Assembly (NCBI GenBank): GCA_023381535.1
Contig: JAMCSN010000226.1
Coordinates: forward strand, 434,001-498,000
DNA length: 64,000 nucleotides
Direction: 5' to 3'
From: Bacteroidota bacterium
Lineage (GTDB): Bacteria > Bacteroidota > Ignavibacteria > Ignavibacteriales > Melioribacteraceae
Positions 50,865 through 59,369 of this stretch are shown piece by piece. A model generated the notes under the pieces. It worked only from the letters and a program-made list of their open reading frames with translations, made no database searches and had not been told where the DNA came from. The stretch's first letter is position 1; every line of letters starts with the position of its first letter. The position numbers and the translations under genes were made by a program.

Positions 50865-53800
50865 CTATTTTTTCAATTCCGGCATTCTTCCCGGAGTCCA
50901 TGGTGCGCCAATTTTTTCCATGTCAGATTCTATCGACTTAAGTTCAACATCGGTTATCTGTTTTAGTTTTTCTAAAATCGGTTGAATCTCATCATACAAA
51001 ACTTGATATGCAACTTTCTGATTCTTCGTTACATTGGAAGTTGAACGCCATTGCGTACCGGTTAGAGTTTCCAAACGGAGATTAAGAGGAACCTTAGCCG
51101 GCGGAACTTCTTCTTGACTTGCTTTCGGCTGCTCGCCTTCGAATGCGAAGTTTATATCTTCTAATTCTTTAGCAACGTTTGATGCACGTTTAAACAAATC
51201 GAAAGATGCTGCCGGCGTGTTATTCAAAGTCTGCTTGATCAATTCGGTTCTCTTCGTTAAATCATCCGTAAGTCTTCGCGCTCCGACAACGGTTCTTGCA
51301 AGCTCTGCAGCTTTTCTTTGGAATTCGACAACTTCGGCTCTGTTTGATGCGGGAAGAGTCGTGTTGTTTAACGGCACGACATTGAATGTTACTGGTCCCG
51401 CGAGTTGTTTTTCTTCGCCTCTGACAACCATTGCCATTGATACAGAATATTTACCCGGTAAAACAAACAGATCGCTTCTCATCTTTGCAACCGGATCGAA
51501 TTTATTATCTTTTATATTAACCGGATTCCAGCTTTCGTAACGTAAATCCCAAACGGCTCTGTTAATCCCAGCGCCAGCAGCTTTTGTAATCTTTCTTACA
51601 ACGTTCCCGGCTTCATCGGAAATTGTGAAAATTAAATATGGTGCTTTCTCATTCTTTTCTGCACGAAGTTCATCTGTGGTCGGTTGAGGAATTGGTTTGC
51701 CGTCTTTGAATAATGCCTTCTCTTTTTTGTGTCGTTCGGCTTTCAAAGTTTTTGGAACATCTTTTACGTAATAAGTAAACGTTGCGCCGAATTCCGGATT
51801 AGGAGCTTTGAAATATGTTGAGCCCTGTCCGTATCGTCCCCTTTTTTGAATATACATCAATGCATCTTTAACCGGAAAGATGTAAGAATCTTTTTCAAGA
51901 AACTCTTTCGTCACTTGTCTTAACGCTGAATAATCATCCAGCACATAAAAACCGCGACCGAATGTTGCCAGAACCAAATCGTTCTCACGCTTCTGAATTT
52001 TTATATCGCAGACTTTTATAACTGGCAAACCTGCTTTCATTTGAATCCACTTCTGCCCGCCGTCTATGCTGAAGAAAAATCCCCACTCGGTTCCAACGAA
52101 CAATAAGTTTGGATTAACCGGATCCTGTGCAATTGTGTGAACGGGACCATCCTTCGGAAGATTATTCGCGATCGATTCCCACGTTTTTCCTTTGTCAGTA
52201 CTTTTCAAAAGATACGGTTTGAAATCATCACGCTGTTCGTTATTGAATGAGGCATAAACTACATTCTCGTCGAAACGCGACGGCAGTACATCGCTTACAA
52301 AAGTATATTGAGGAACATCGGGAAAATCTCCGGCTTTGCGCCACGTCTTCGCATCTTCGCTGATCTGAATTAATCCGTCATCCGTTCCGGCATAAAGAAG
52401 ATTTTCTTTTACATGAGATTCCGCAAGCGAAACAATTAATCCGTACAAAGAAGTACTTACATCTTTACCGTCTGCATCGATACTCCAATACTTTCCCATC
52501 ACCGGAAATGAATTGCGGTCAGTTTGAGTTGTTAAATCGCCGCTGATTTCTGTCCATGAATCACCGCGGTCGTCGCTTCTGAAAACTCTTTCTGCAGCGC
52601 AATACAAACGTGTTGGTGAATGCGGACTGATTAACAAGGGTGCATCCCAATACCATTTAAAAGTTTTTTCTCCTTCGGTTGGTTCTGGACGAATATCTAT
52701 CGATTCGCCGCTCTTGCGGTCGTAACGGACAGCGTGCCCGTACTGGGCTTCGGCATAAATTATATCGGGATTTGTCGGATCGATAGCGGTCCAGAAGCCG
52801 TCGCCGCCTTGCGTTACTGTCCAATCAGAATTTACAATTCCATCCGAGCTGATGGTTTGCGATGGTCCGCCGAAACTGTTGTTGTCTTGTGTTCCGCCGT
52901 ATATATTATAGAAAGGAAGTTCGTTATCGGTATTCACGCGGTAAAATTGTGTAACGGGCAAATTGCATTTGTAAAGAAAATTTTTCCCGCCGTCGAACGT
53001 TTCATAAACACCGCCATCTCCGCCGATCAATATATGTTCTGTATCCTTAGGATCGATCCACAATGCGTGGTCATCAACATGCCGCTGGTTATTGCCGAAA
53101 GGTTTCCATGTTTTGCCGCCGTCTTCAGTTACTTGTGTTACAGTCTCAACCGAATAAACTTTGTTCACGTCTTTCGGATCGCAGTAAATTTCATTGTAGT
53201 ACTGACCTTGTGCAAAGTGGTCGCTCATCTTTTCCCAAGTAGCACCGCGGTTTGTTGAACGGAAAAATCCTCCTCCTTCGGAGGCTTCAACTATTAAATA
53301 AACAACATCGGGATTAACGGGAGAGATTGCGATTCCTGTTCCGCCCATGTCGGATTTCGGAAGACCTTTCATAATTTTTTCCCACGTAGCGCCGCCGTCG
53401 GTTGTTTTATAAACTGCGGTCTCCGGTCCACCGCCGATTTTTGTATAAGTGTGTCTTCGCCTTTGTTCGGAGGTCGCATAGAGAAGATTTGAATCGCGCG
53501 GATCCATCACAACATTATTAACGCCGGTGTTCTCGCTGATGTTTAAAACTTTGTTCCAGGTTTTTCCGCCATCGGTTGTTTTGTAAAGTCCGCGTTCGCC
53601 GCCCGGTCCCCAAACGGAACCTTCTGCCGCAACAAAAACGATGTTGGAATTTTTAGGATCAACAACAATATCTCCAATCTGTCGTGAGTCTTTTAGCCCC
53701 ATGAATTTCCAATTTTGTCCGCCGTCTTCAGATTTGTAAACACCGGTTCCCCACCCAAGTGCGCGCTGATGATTGTTTTCTCCGGTGCCGAGCCAAACGA

Positions 53801-54131
53801 CGTTAGAGTTTGTCGGATCTAAAACTACGCAGCCCATTGCATATGCTTGAACCGTATCGGTCAATGAATTCCATGTTGTTCCTGAGTTGATTGTTTTCCA
53901 CAATCCGCCGCTCGCCGTTGCAACGTAGTACTCGCTATGGTTATTTGGATTGACCGCAAAGTCTGCAATTCGTCCCGACGTAAATGCGGGACCGACACTT
54001 CTAAATTTTAAACCGCTGAATGTGCCGCTTGTTAGAGGATCTTTTTCTTTTTTTGCATCATCTTTTTTTTGAGCGGTGAGAATTAGAAAAGGAATAAACA
54101 GCAACAGAAAAGAAATTTTTAACACTCTCAT
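50865..54131 (-). CDS. Exported BNR/sortilin-like beta-propeller protein
   Basis: This protein of about 1088 residues has a signal peptide (about 1-21, 'FLLLFIPFLILTAQ') followed by repeated BNR/Asp-box and VPS10-like blades of the form 'SGGLWKTINSGTTW', 'VYKSEDGGQNWKF', 'LYKTTDGGKTWNK', 'VYKTTDGGATWEK' over about residues 30-700. A C-terminal region without blades (about 750-1088) has a FlgD-like beta segment ('NVVRKITKAAGAGINRAVWDLRYE' in parts) and helices. Such proteins in Bacteroidota are annotated as glycosyl hydrolase/WD40-like, but the catalytic residues of sialidases are not evident. The start at 54131 is supported by GGGAGAAATT upstream. Confidence 0.8.
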   Translation of the reverse strand: MRVLKISFLLLFIPFLILTAQKKDDAKKEKDPLTSGTFSGLKFRSVGPAFTSGRIADFAVNPNNHSEYYVATASGGLWKTINSGTTWNSLTDTVQAYAMGCVVLDPTNSNVVWLGTGENNHQRALGWGTGVYKSEDGGQNWKFMGLKDSRQIGDIVVDPKNSNIVFVAAEGSVWGPGGERGLYKTTDGGKTWNKVLNISENTGVNNVVMDPRDSNLLYATSEQRRRHTYTKIGGGPETAVYKTTDGGATWEKIMKGLPKSDMGGTGIAISPVNPDVVYLIVEASEGGGFFRSTNRGATWEKMSDHFAQGQYYNEIYCDPKDVNKVYSVETVTQVTEDGGKTWKPFGNNQRHVDDHALWIDPKDTEHILIGGDGGVYETFDGGKNFLYKCNLPVTQFYRVNTDNELPFYNIYGGTQDNNSFGGPSQTISSDGIVNSDWTVTQGGDGFWTAIDPTNPDIIYAEAQYGHAVRYDRKSGESIDIRPEPTEGEKTFKWYWDAPLLISPHSPTRLYCAAERVFRSDDRGDSWTEISGDLTTQTDRNSFPVMGKYWSIDADGKDVSTSLYGLIVSLAESHVKENLLYAGTDDGLIQISEDAKTWRKAGDFPDVPQYTFVSDVLPSRFDENVVYASFNNEQRDDFKPYLLKSTDKGKTWESIANNLPKDGPVHTIAQDPVNPNLLFVGTEWGFFFSIDGGQKWIQMKAGLPVIKVCDIKIQKRENDLVLATFGRGFYVLDDYSALRQVTKEFLEKDSYIFPVKDALMYIQKRGRYGQGSTYFKAPNPEFGATFTYYVKDVPKTLKAERHKKEKALFKDGKPIPQPTTDELRAEKNEKAPYLIFTISDEAGNVVRKITKAAGAGINRAVWDLRYESWNPVNIKDNKFDPVAKMRSDLFVLPGKYSVSMAMVVRGEEKQLAGPVTFNVVPLNNTTLPASNRAEVVEFQRKAAELARTVVGARRLTDDLTKRTELIKQTLNNTPAASFDLFKRASNVAKELEDINFAFEGEQPKASQEEVPPAKVPLNLRLETLTGTQWRSTSNVTKNQKVAYQVLYDEIQPILEKLKQITDVELKSIESDMEKIGAPWTPGRMPELKK

Positions 54132-54341
54132 AATTTCTCCCTTTGTAATTTTGATTTTTGGAAGGATGTAAGTTTTAGTTAACGCCATTTGAATTCTGCT
54201 TATTTGCAATACGGAGGCGGCAACGTCCATCTAAGTCCGCTGCCTTGGTTTATTGAACCCATCCTCCGGTGAAAATTATAAATTAAATCTGATTCCAACC
54301 ATTTTTTTTTGTTCAGCACGCAGCTTTTTTGAAATTTTTTA

Positions 54342-54378
54342 TTTGCATGCCCCGGTTTATTAATCGTATATTTACGAT
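54342..54378 (+). promoter_or_regulatory. ars promoter with overlapping ArsR operator
   Basis: TTTG (54342-54345) and TATATTTA (54367-54374) fit the -33/-7 promoter pattern with a 21-base spacer. The palindrome ATCGTATATTTACGAT (54363-54378) covers the -7 box and is extended by AATCGT/ACGATT, as expected for an ArsR operator. Confidence 0.65.
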
Positions 54379-54396
54379 GAACGATTAAGGAATACA

Positions 54397-54744
54397 ATGG
54401 TTAAGCATAAAAAGCATTTATTCGATAAGGATGAAATTGAAATTGCTGAGGTCGCAAAAGCATTATCACATCCGGCAAGACTAAAAATCCTAAGAATTCT
54501 TTCGCAGATGAATGTTTGCATGTGCGGAGAAATTGTCGATCTTCTTCCCCTCGCACAGGCAACGGTGTCCCAGCATTTGAAAGAACTAAAACGCGTCAAC
54601 CTGGTGCAAGGAGAAATTGAGGGACCGAAGACTTGTTATTGTATAGATACAGAGTCAATCCAAAAAATCTTCGAAAGATTTCAAAATTATTTTAATGATA
54701 TAAATAAGGAGTGTAAAAGATCGTGCAAAACGAACAAGAAATAA
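54397..54744 (+). CDS. arsR: ArsR-family arsenic-responsive repressor
   Basis: This 115-residue winged-helix repressor has 'VAKALSHPARLKILRIL' (dimer helix), Cys41 and Cys43 in 'VCMCGEIVDLL' (metal-sensing ELxCxC-like motif, here CxCGE), and 'LAQATVSQHLKELKRVNLV' as the recognition helix. Two further Cys near 84-86 and two in the C-terminal tail could add to As(III) binding. It lies directly downstream of a palindromic operator that overlaps the promoter, so autorepression is likely. The arsM start overlaps its last 22 bases. Confidence 0.92.
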   Translation: MVKHKKHLFDKDEIEIAEVAKALSHPARLKILRILSQMNVCMCGEIVDLLPLAQATVSQHLKELKRVNLVQGEIEGPKTCYCIDTESIQKIFERFQNYFNDINKECKRSCKTNKK

Positions 54745-55514
54745 AGGAAGTAGTGAAAGAAAAATATGCTCAGATCGCTGTTCAATCGAACAAGTCGTGC
54801 TGTGGTTCAAAAGGCAAAATTGTTGATTATTCAATAATGAAAGATGAATACAACGGTCTTGACGGCTATGTAGCAGAGGCAGATTTAAATTTGGGTTGCG
54901 GACTGCCGACCCAATATGCCGGAATAAAAAAAGGAGACACTGTTGTGGACCTCGGTTCCGGCGCCGGCAACGACGTATTTGTTGCGCGAGCAATTGTCGG
55001 TGATTCTGGAAGAGTTATTGGTGTTGACATGACTGAAGAGATGATTGATAAAGCAAACAGCAACAATGAAAAGTTAGGTTATAAGAATGTAGAATTTCGT
55101 CTGGGTGAAATTGAAAATATGCCGTTGGAAAATTCTGTGGCAGATGCTGTAGTCAGCAACTGCGTATTAAATCTTGTTCCAAATAAAGAAAAAGCATTCG
55201 CTGAAATTTATAGAATAATAAAAAACGGCGGTCGTTTTTGCGTCTCGGATATCGTCATCAAAGGTGAATTACCGGAGAATCTAAAAAAATCTGCGGAGAT
55301 GTACGCCGGATGTGTTGCTGGAGCGGTTCAACATGACGAGTATTTGCAAATAATAAAGAATGCCGGATTTAAGAACAGCGAAATCAAAAAAACAAAAACT
55401 ATTGAATTGCCGGATGAAGTTCTTAGAGATTACCTGAGCGATGAAGGAATTGCTGCTTTCAAGAAAAATCACATTGGTATTTTCAGTATCACAGTAACAG
55501 CAGATAAAAATTAA
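54723..55514 (+). CDS. arsM: Arsenite S-adenosylmethionine methyltransferase
   Basis: This 263-residue class I methyltransferase has a Cys pair near the N-terminus (Cys26/27), SAM-binding 'VVDLGSGAGNDVF' (about 76-88), and Cys in 'NLGCGLP', 'VSNCVLNLVPNK' and 'MYAGCVAGA', the positions expected for the As(III)-binding Cys of ArsM. It methylates arsenite to volatile or less toxic forms. The GTG start at 54723 follows AAGGAG by 11 bases and lies inside arsR; a later start would lose the N-terminal helix and Cys pair. It is followed by arsC after 2 bases. Confidence 0.92.
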   Translation: MQNEQEIKEVVKEKYAQIAVQSNKSCCGSKGKIVDYSIMKDEYNGLDGYVAEADLNLGCGLPTQYAGIKKGDTVVDLGSGAGNDVFVARAIVGDSGRVIGVDMTEEMIDKANSNNEKLGYKNVEFRLGEIENMPLENSVADAVVSNCVLNLVPNKEKAFAEIYRIIKNGGRFCVSDIVIKGELPENLKKSAEMYAGCVAGAVQHDEYLQIIKNAGFKNSEIKKTKTIELPDEVLRDYLSDEGIAAFKKNHIGIFSITVTADKN

Positions 55515-55516
55515 AA

Positions 55517-55930
55517 ATGAAGATACTAATTCTATGTACCGGAAATTCATGCCGAAGCCAGATGGCAGAAGGGTTTTTGAAATCGTTCGACAATAATCTT
55601 GAAGTCCATTCTGCCGGAACAAATCCGTCTTCAAGTGTTCATCCGAAAGCAATTCAAGTTATGAACGAAGCGGGAATTGATCTGGGTAAAAATTATCCCA
55701 AGAGTGTTGATCGATTTATCAATCAATCGTTTGATTATGTTATTACCGTCTGCGACCATGCAAAAGAAACATGTCCGGTGTTTCTCGGGAAAGTCAGCCA
55801 TCGTCTTCATATTGGTTTTGAAGACCCGGCAGATACAGCAGGAACGGAAGAAGAAATCATTACCGTATTCAGAAAAGTTAGAGACCAGATAAGAGAAAGA
55901 TTCCTCGCATTCTATCAAAATAATTTGTGA
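55517..55930 (+). CDS. arsC: Arsenate reductase, low-molecular-weight phosphatase type
   Basis: This 137-residue thioredoxin-coupled arsenate reductase has the P-loop 'CTGNSCRS' (Cys7 nucleophile, Arg), and the second Cys pair of the relay in '[12 protein letters not shown]' (about 76-87). Asp in 'FEDPAD' is the general acid. It reduces arsenate to arsenite for export by the following Acr3 pump. It begins 2 bases after arsM and ends next to the acr3 start, so the four ars genes form one operon. Confidence 0.93.
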   Translation: MKILILCTGNSCRSQMAEGFLKSFDNNLEVHSAGTNPSSSVHPKAIQVMNEAGIDLGKNYPKSVDRFINQSFDYVITVCDHAKETCPVFLGKVSHRLHIGFEDPADTAGTEEEIITVFRKVRDQIRERFLAFYQNNL

Positions 55931-55938
55931 GAAGGAGA

Positions 55939-57021
55939 ATGGAAAAAGTCACAAAAAAATTATCGTTCTTAGACCGCTATTTAACTCTCTGGATTTTTCT
56001 CGCAATGTTTGTCGGGGTTTTCTCCGGCTATTTATTCCCCGGGATTGTTGATTTCTGGAATTCATTTCAATCGGGTACGACAAACATTCCGATTGCAATT
56101 GGGTTAATATTGATGATGTATCCGCCGCTGGCAAAAGTTAAGTACGAAGAACTCGGCGACGTTTTCAAAAATGTAAAAGTACTCTCGCTCTCACTTGTTC
56201 AAAACTGGCTGATTGGACCAGTGCTGATGTTTCTTCTCGCAATTATTTTTCTGCGCGATTACCCCGAATATATGGCGGGACTAATCATGATCGGTCTCGC
56301 GCGTTGCATCGCAATGGTGATTGTTTGGAACGAACTTGCAAAAGGCGACACCGAATACGCAGCCGGACTTGTTGCATTCAATTCAATATTTCAAGTGCTT
56401 TTCTTTTCAATTTACGCCTATGTGTTTCTAACCGTCTTTCCATCATGGCTTGGATTAAAAACTTTTGCTGTGAATATAACAATCGGACAAATTGCTGAAA
56501 GTGTTTTCATTTATCTCGGAATTCCCTTCTTGGCGGGAATGATAACACGCTTTGCTCTGCTGAAACTAAAAAACAAACAATGGTACGAACAAAAATTCAT
56601 TCCGAAAATATCTCCGATAACTTTGATTGCGCTGTTGTTCACAATCGTTGTAATGTTCTCGTTGAAAGGCGAATACATTGTTAAAATCCCGCTAGACGTA
56701 ATTCGCATCGCAATTCCGCTTGTTTTCTATTTTATACTCATGTTCTTGGTTTCGTTTTACATGGGGAAGAAAATCGGCGCCGGATATTCAAAGACTGCAA
56801 CTTTATCATTCACGGCAGCCAGCAACAATTTTGAACTTGCTATCGCTGTCGCTATCGCGGTGTTTGGAATAAACTCGGGCGAAGCATTTGCCGCTGTAAT
56901 CGGTCCGCTGGTAGAAGTGCCAGTGCTGATTAGTCTGGTCAATGTAGCATTGTGGTTTAACAAAAAGTATTTTGTTGAAACTGAAAACGAAAATGTTAAA
57001 GCGCGTGGAGCTTCTGCGTAA
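55939..57021 (+). CDS. acr3: Arsenite efflux pump Acr3
   Basis: This protein of about 360 residues has ten membrane helices of the BASS/ACR3 fold, with the conserved Cys in '[19 protein letters not shown]' (helix 4) required for As(III) transport, and '[24 protein letters not shown]' (in parts) in helix 9. It ends the ars operon. The start at ATG 55939 was chosen, with GAAGGAG just upstream (very close spacing); the GTG at 55927 is the alternative. A divergent copy of its last 45 or so codons plus 3' flank occurs 3.6 kb downstream, just before hyfB. Confidence 0.93.
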   Translation: MEKVTKKLSFLDRYLTLWIFLAMFVGVFSGYLFPGIVDFWNSFQSGTTNIPIAIGLILMMYPPLAKVKYEELGDVFKNVKVLSLSLVQNWLIGPVLMFLLAIIFLRDYPEYMAGLIMIGLARCIAMVIVWNELAKGDTEYAAGLVAFNSIFQVLFFSIYAYVFLTVFPSWLGLKTFAVNITIGQIAESVFIYLGIPFLAGMITRFALLKLKNKQWYEQKFIPKISPITLIALLFTIVVMFSLKGEYIVKIPLDVIRIAIPLVFYFILMFLVSFYMGKKIGAGYSKTATLSFTAASNNFELAIAVAIAVFGINSGEAFAAVIGPLVEVPVLISLVNVALWFNKKYFVETENENVKARGASA

Positions 57022-57053
57022 ATAAATACACGCAGATTAGCGTTGTATTCCCC

Positions 57054-57225
57054 AATCGGAATGAAAGAACAATTAGATCTGGAATAAATTATGGGCACCT
57101 CTAAAAACCTGACTGCCGTCAGGCAAGTTCCGTTTAAATTAGTTTTTAGAGATGCCCTTATTTAATTCAGTCACATATTGGCGTTTTGTTTTTAACCGTT
57201 GCTAACATTTGGATCAGCAGCAACT
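57054..57225 (+). pseudogene. Degenerate internal fragment of hyfB after acr3
   Basis: After removal of a 65-bp element and its 4-bp duplication, these bases align with hyfB 61350-61455 ('AAAGAA-CAATTAGA', 'ATAAATTATTTAATTCAGTC', then 'TTTTTAACCGTTGC' and on). Several mismatches and an indel break the frame. The left end joins directly to the sequence just 3' of acr3. Confidence 0.75.
57093..57157. mobile_element. MITE-like element, 65 bp, 4-bp target duplication
   Basis: GGGCACCTCTAAAAAC and GTTTTTAGAGATGCCC are 16-bp terminal inverted repeats with one mismatch; an inner CCTGAC/GTCAGG hairpin lies between. TTAT is duplicated on both sides (57089-57092, 57158-57161), and the uninterrupted site reads AAATTATTTAATTCAG in intact hyfB. 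No transposase is encoded. Confidence 0.75.
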
Positions 57226-57370
57226 AACCTATGTTTTCAAAAGAGATGTTTTGTAGCAGTTTGAGAAAGAAAAGAGTTAAAACGGTTGATAAGTTTTTAT
57301 GCGAAAAAGCTATATTTATAATGTTCATTTTGAAAAATAATTCCTAATAAGGTTTTCCATCTGGTAAAAT

Positions 57371-58690
57371 ATGCAGGTTAATTTTCAGTATGAAATTTTG
57401 GATTCACTAGCCGAAGGTATCTTTGCTGTTGACAAAGAGTTTAGAATAATTTTTTTTAATCAAGCAGCCGAAAAGATAACCGGCTTAGAAGCACAGGATG
57501 TGCGGGGAAAATTGTGCAAACAAGTATTCAACACCCGCCTTTGTGAAACCGATTGTCCGATTGCAAAAGTTCTTAGTACCGGCGAGAACGTTTTTGATCT
57601 CGAAACAAAATTCTATCTTCATAATTCAAAATCCTTTAAGGCAAAAGTAAATGCTGCCATTCTAAAAAATACTTTTAACGAACCTGTCGGCGGGATAGTT
57701 TCATTTCGCGATCTTAATTATTTGTTGAATATAGACAGCTATCTACCCACAAAAAATTATTACGGCGTTATTGGTCACAGTAAAGCAATGTTAGAAATAT
57801 TTGAAGTGATCAATGAAATTGCAGAAACGGATGCTTCAGTATTCATACATGGTGAAACGGGAACCGGCAAAGAGTTGGTTGCAAATGCTATTCAAGAGAC
57901 AAGCAGAAGAAAAAATGAAAAATTTGTTAAGGTAAATTGTTCTGTTATTCCACCATCGCTCTTTGCCAGCGAATTGTTCGGACATATTAAAGGCGCATTT
58001 ACAAATGCGGTAGCAGATAGAGTAGGAAGATTTGAATTAGCAGATAAGGGCACAATATTTCTTGATGAAATTGCGGAGATGCCTTTGAATATGCAGACGC
58101 AGCTTTTACGTGTTCTACAAGACGGCACTTTTGAAAGAGTGGGAGAATCGGTTACCAGGAAAGTAGATGTGAGAGTAATTGCTGCCACAAATCAAAATAT
58201 CAGAGAGGCAATTTCTTCCGGTAAGTTCAGAGAGGATTTGTATTTTCGGTTGAACATTATTCCACTTGAAGTTCCGCCGCTTAGGAATCGTAAAGAAGAC
58301 ATACCGTTTTTGGTAAAACATTTCATCCAAAAATTTAATCAGATTCATAAAAAAAATATAATCGATATTGAAAAAGATGCTTTAGACATATTATTACAGC
58401 ATGATTGGTTTGGAAATATTCGTGAACTGGAAAACACAATTGAATATTCGATAATTAGAGCGAAGAGGGAAAACTTAATATGCAAATGCTGCTTGCCGCC
58501 TCCAATTATTAATCAATTGTCAAAAAATAAATGTAAAGAGGAAATGATAACTGAATCCGGCAAAATTGATTTTGAACGGCTTATGACGATTCTCGAAGAA
58601 AACAAATGGAATAAAACCAATGTAGCTAAATTGCTTGGAGTTGATAGAACAACTCTTTGGAGATACTTAAAAAAGTATAATAACAACTAA
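57371..58690 (+). CDS. PAS-domain sigma-54-dependent transcriptional activator
   Basis: This 439-residue NtrC-family activator has an N-terminal PAS domain (about 1-120) with 'AVDKEFRIIFFN' and a Cys-rich segment ('CKQVFNTRLCETDCPIAKVL'). The AAA+ domain (about 135-370) has Walker A 'GETGTGKELV', the sigma-54 contact loop as 'GAFTNA' instead of the usual GAFTGA, 'FLDEIAEM' (Walker B) and 'RVIAATNQNI'. A Fis-type helix-turn-helix ends the protein ('NVAKLLGVDRTTLWRYL'). It has no receiver domain, so it senses a ligand or redox state through PAS. A likely enhancer palindrome and sigma-54 promoter lie just downstream, before the TPR and cytochrome genes. Confidence 0.92.
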   Translation: MQVNFQYEILDSLAEGIFAVDKEFRIIFFNQAAEKITGLEAQDVRGKLCKQVFNTRLCETDCPIAKVLSTGENVFDLETKFYLHNSKSFKAKVNAAILKNTFNEPVGGIVSFRDLNYLLNIDSYLPTKNYYGVIGHSKAMLEIFEVINEIAETDASVFIHGETGTGKELVANAIQETSRRKNEKFVKVNCSVIPPSLFASELFGHIKGAFTNAVADRVGRFELADKGTIFLDEIAEMPLNMQTQLLRVLQDGTFERVGESVTRKVDVRVIAATNQNIREAISSGKFREDLYFRLNIIPLEVPPLRNRKEDIPFLVKHFIQKFNQIHKKNIIDIEKDALDILLQHDWFGNIRELENTIEYSIIRAKRENLICKCCLPPPIINQLSKNKCKEEMITESGKIDFERLMTILEENKWNKTNVAKLLGVDRTTLWRYLKKYNNN

Positions 58691-58701
58691 ACGTGTGGTA
58701 T

Positions 58702-58774
58702 TGCAACAAATCGTTTCAACTTTGAACTTCCTTTAACAAAAGAACTTATCCCAATTGTTGCAGCAATTGCAACA
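58702..58774 (+). promoter_or_regulatory. Candidate enhancer (UAS) for the sigma-54 activator
   Basis: TGTTGCA (58756-58762) and TGCAACA (58768-58774) form an inverted repeat across 5 bases; another TGCAACA half-site lies at 58702-58708. Position, about 80 bases upstream of the sigma-54 promoter and directly after the activator gene, fits an enhancer. Confidence 0.55.
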
Positions 58775-58852
58775 TTTCATCTGGTATCATAAAAATCTTC
58801 CTTCCAATTAAATTGAATTATCAGCTTTTTTAACGAAATCACTTTAAAATTT

Positions 58853-58869
58853 CTGGCAGAATAATTGCC
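58853..58869 (+). promoter_or_regulatory. Sigma-54 (-24/-12) promoter
   Basis: CTGGCAGAATAATTGCC matches the TGGCA-N6-TTGC consensus with the invariant GG (58855-58856) and GC (58867-58868) 10 bases apart. It lies directly before the TPR-like gene. Confidence 0.75.
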
Positions 58870-58880
58870 TTTACCTGCAC

Positions 58881-59369
58881 ATGAGTGAAATGTTGGGCAA
58901 TTATCATTTTATAACTCGTAATTATTCTTCAGCATTGATTGAATTGGAATCTTCAATTATTCAATCGCCCGCAGATTTTTATCTTCGAAAGAAACTTATT
59001 ATCTGTTATACACAAACAAACAATCTGCTTAAAGCATTAGAACTTTTTCTTTCTCTGGTCAAAGAAAATATTGACTGCATTGTGGAGATAGGTTTTGAAG
59101 AGGAGTATTGCCCGTGTCATAATCTGATTGCCGATCTGGAAAGGGGAACGATTAAAAGAATAATTGAGTACGAGCTTTTGATTGAACTTGGTATTCTTTG
59201 GCTTTATTGTGATATAACCCAGTCTTTAAACTATTTTCTTAAAGTTCAACAAATTAATCAAAACGATTCAAGGATAAATCAAATAGTTCGAATACTCGAA
59301 TCAAAAATGGAAAAAAAATCAAAAAGGAGAAAATCATGGCTAATGAAATTACCAGAAAAGAATTTTTAA
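58881..59369 (+). CDS. TPR-like helical protein with CPCH motif, cytochrome partner
   Basis: This 162-residue protein has two or more TPR-like helical repeats ('LGNYHFITRNYSSALIELES', 'ADFYLRKKLIICYTQTNNLL' with canonical TPR spacing), a Cys-x-Cys-His segment ('EEYCPCHNL', Cys77/Cys79) and a basic C-terminus. No signal peptide is seen. Its 3' end overlaps the cytochrome gene by 34 bases, so the two are translationally coupled and probably act together, for example in maturation or assembly of the cytochrome. The sigma-54 promoter predicts transcription start within a few bases of the first ATG, so translation may begin at Met4 (58890) or be leaderless. Confidence 0.65.
   Translation: MSEMLGNYHFITRNYSSALIELESSIIQSPADFYLRKKLIICYTQTNNLLKALELFLSLVKENIDCIVEIGFEEEYCPCHNLIADLERGTIKRIIEYELLIELGILWLYCDITQSLNYFLKVQQINQNDSRINQIVRILESKMEKKSKRRKSWLMKLPEKNF

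Noticed and set aside
50840..50872. CTCTATACTAAATACTA-like stretch resembling the GATACTGG minisatellite
   Set aside because: Too short and diverged to assign to the repeat family seen at 41524-41632 and 48522-48596.
52734..53258. Plus-strand frame of 174 codons inside the BNR gene
   Set aside because: Antisense to a clear repeat protein; openness follows from the codon pattern of the blades.
54200..54397. Minus-strand frame with a 20-residue end 'MGSINQGSGLRWTLPPPYCK' behind GGAGG
   Set aside because: The GGAGG touches the ATG, the frame crosses the ars operator region, and no family is recognised; too short to support.
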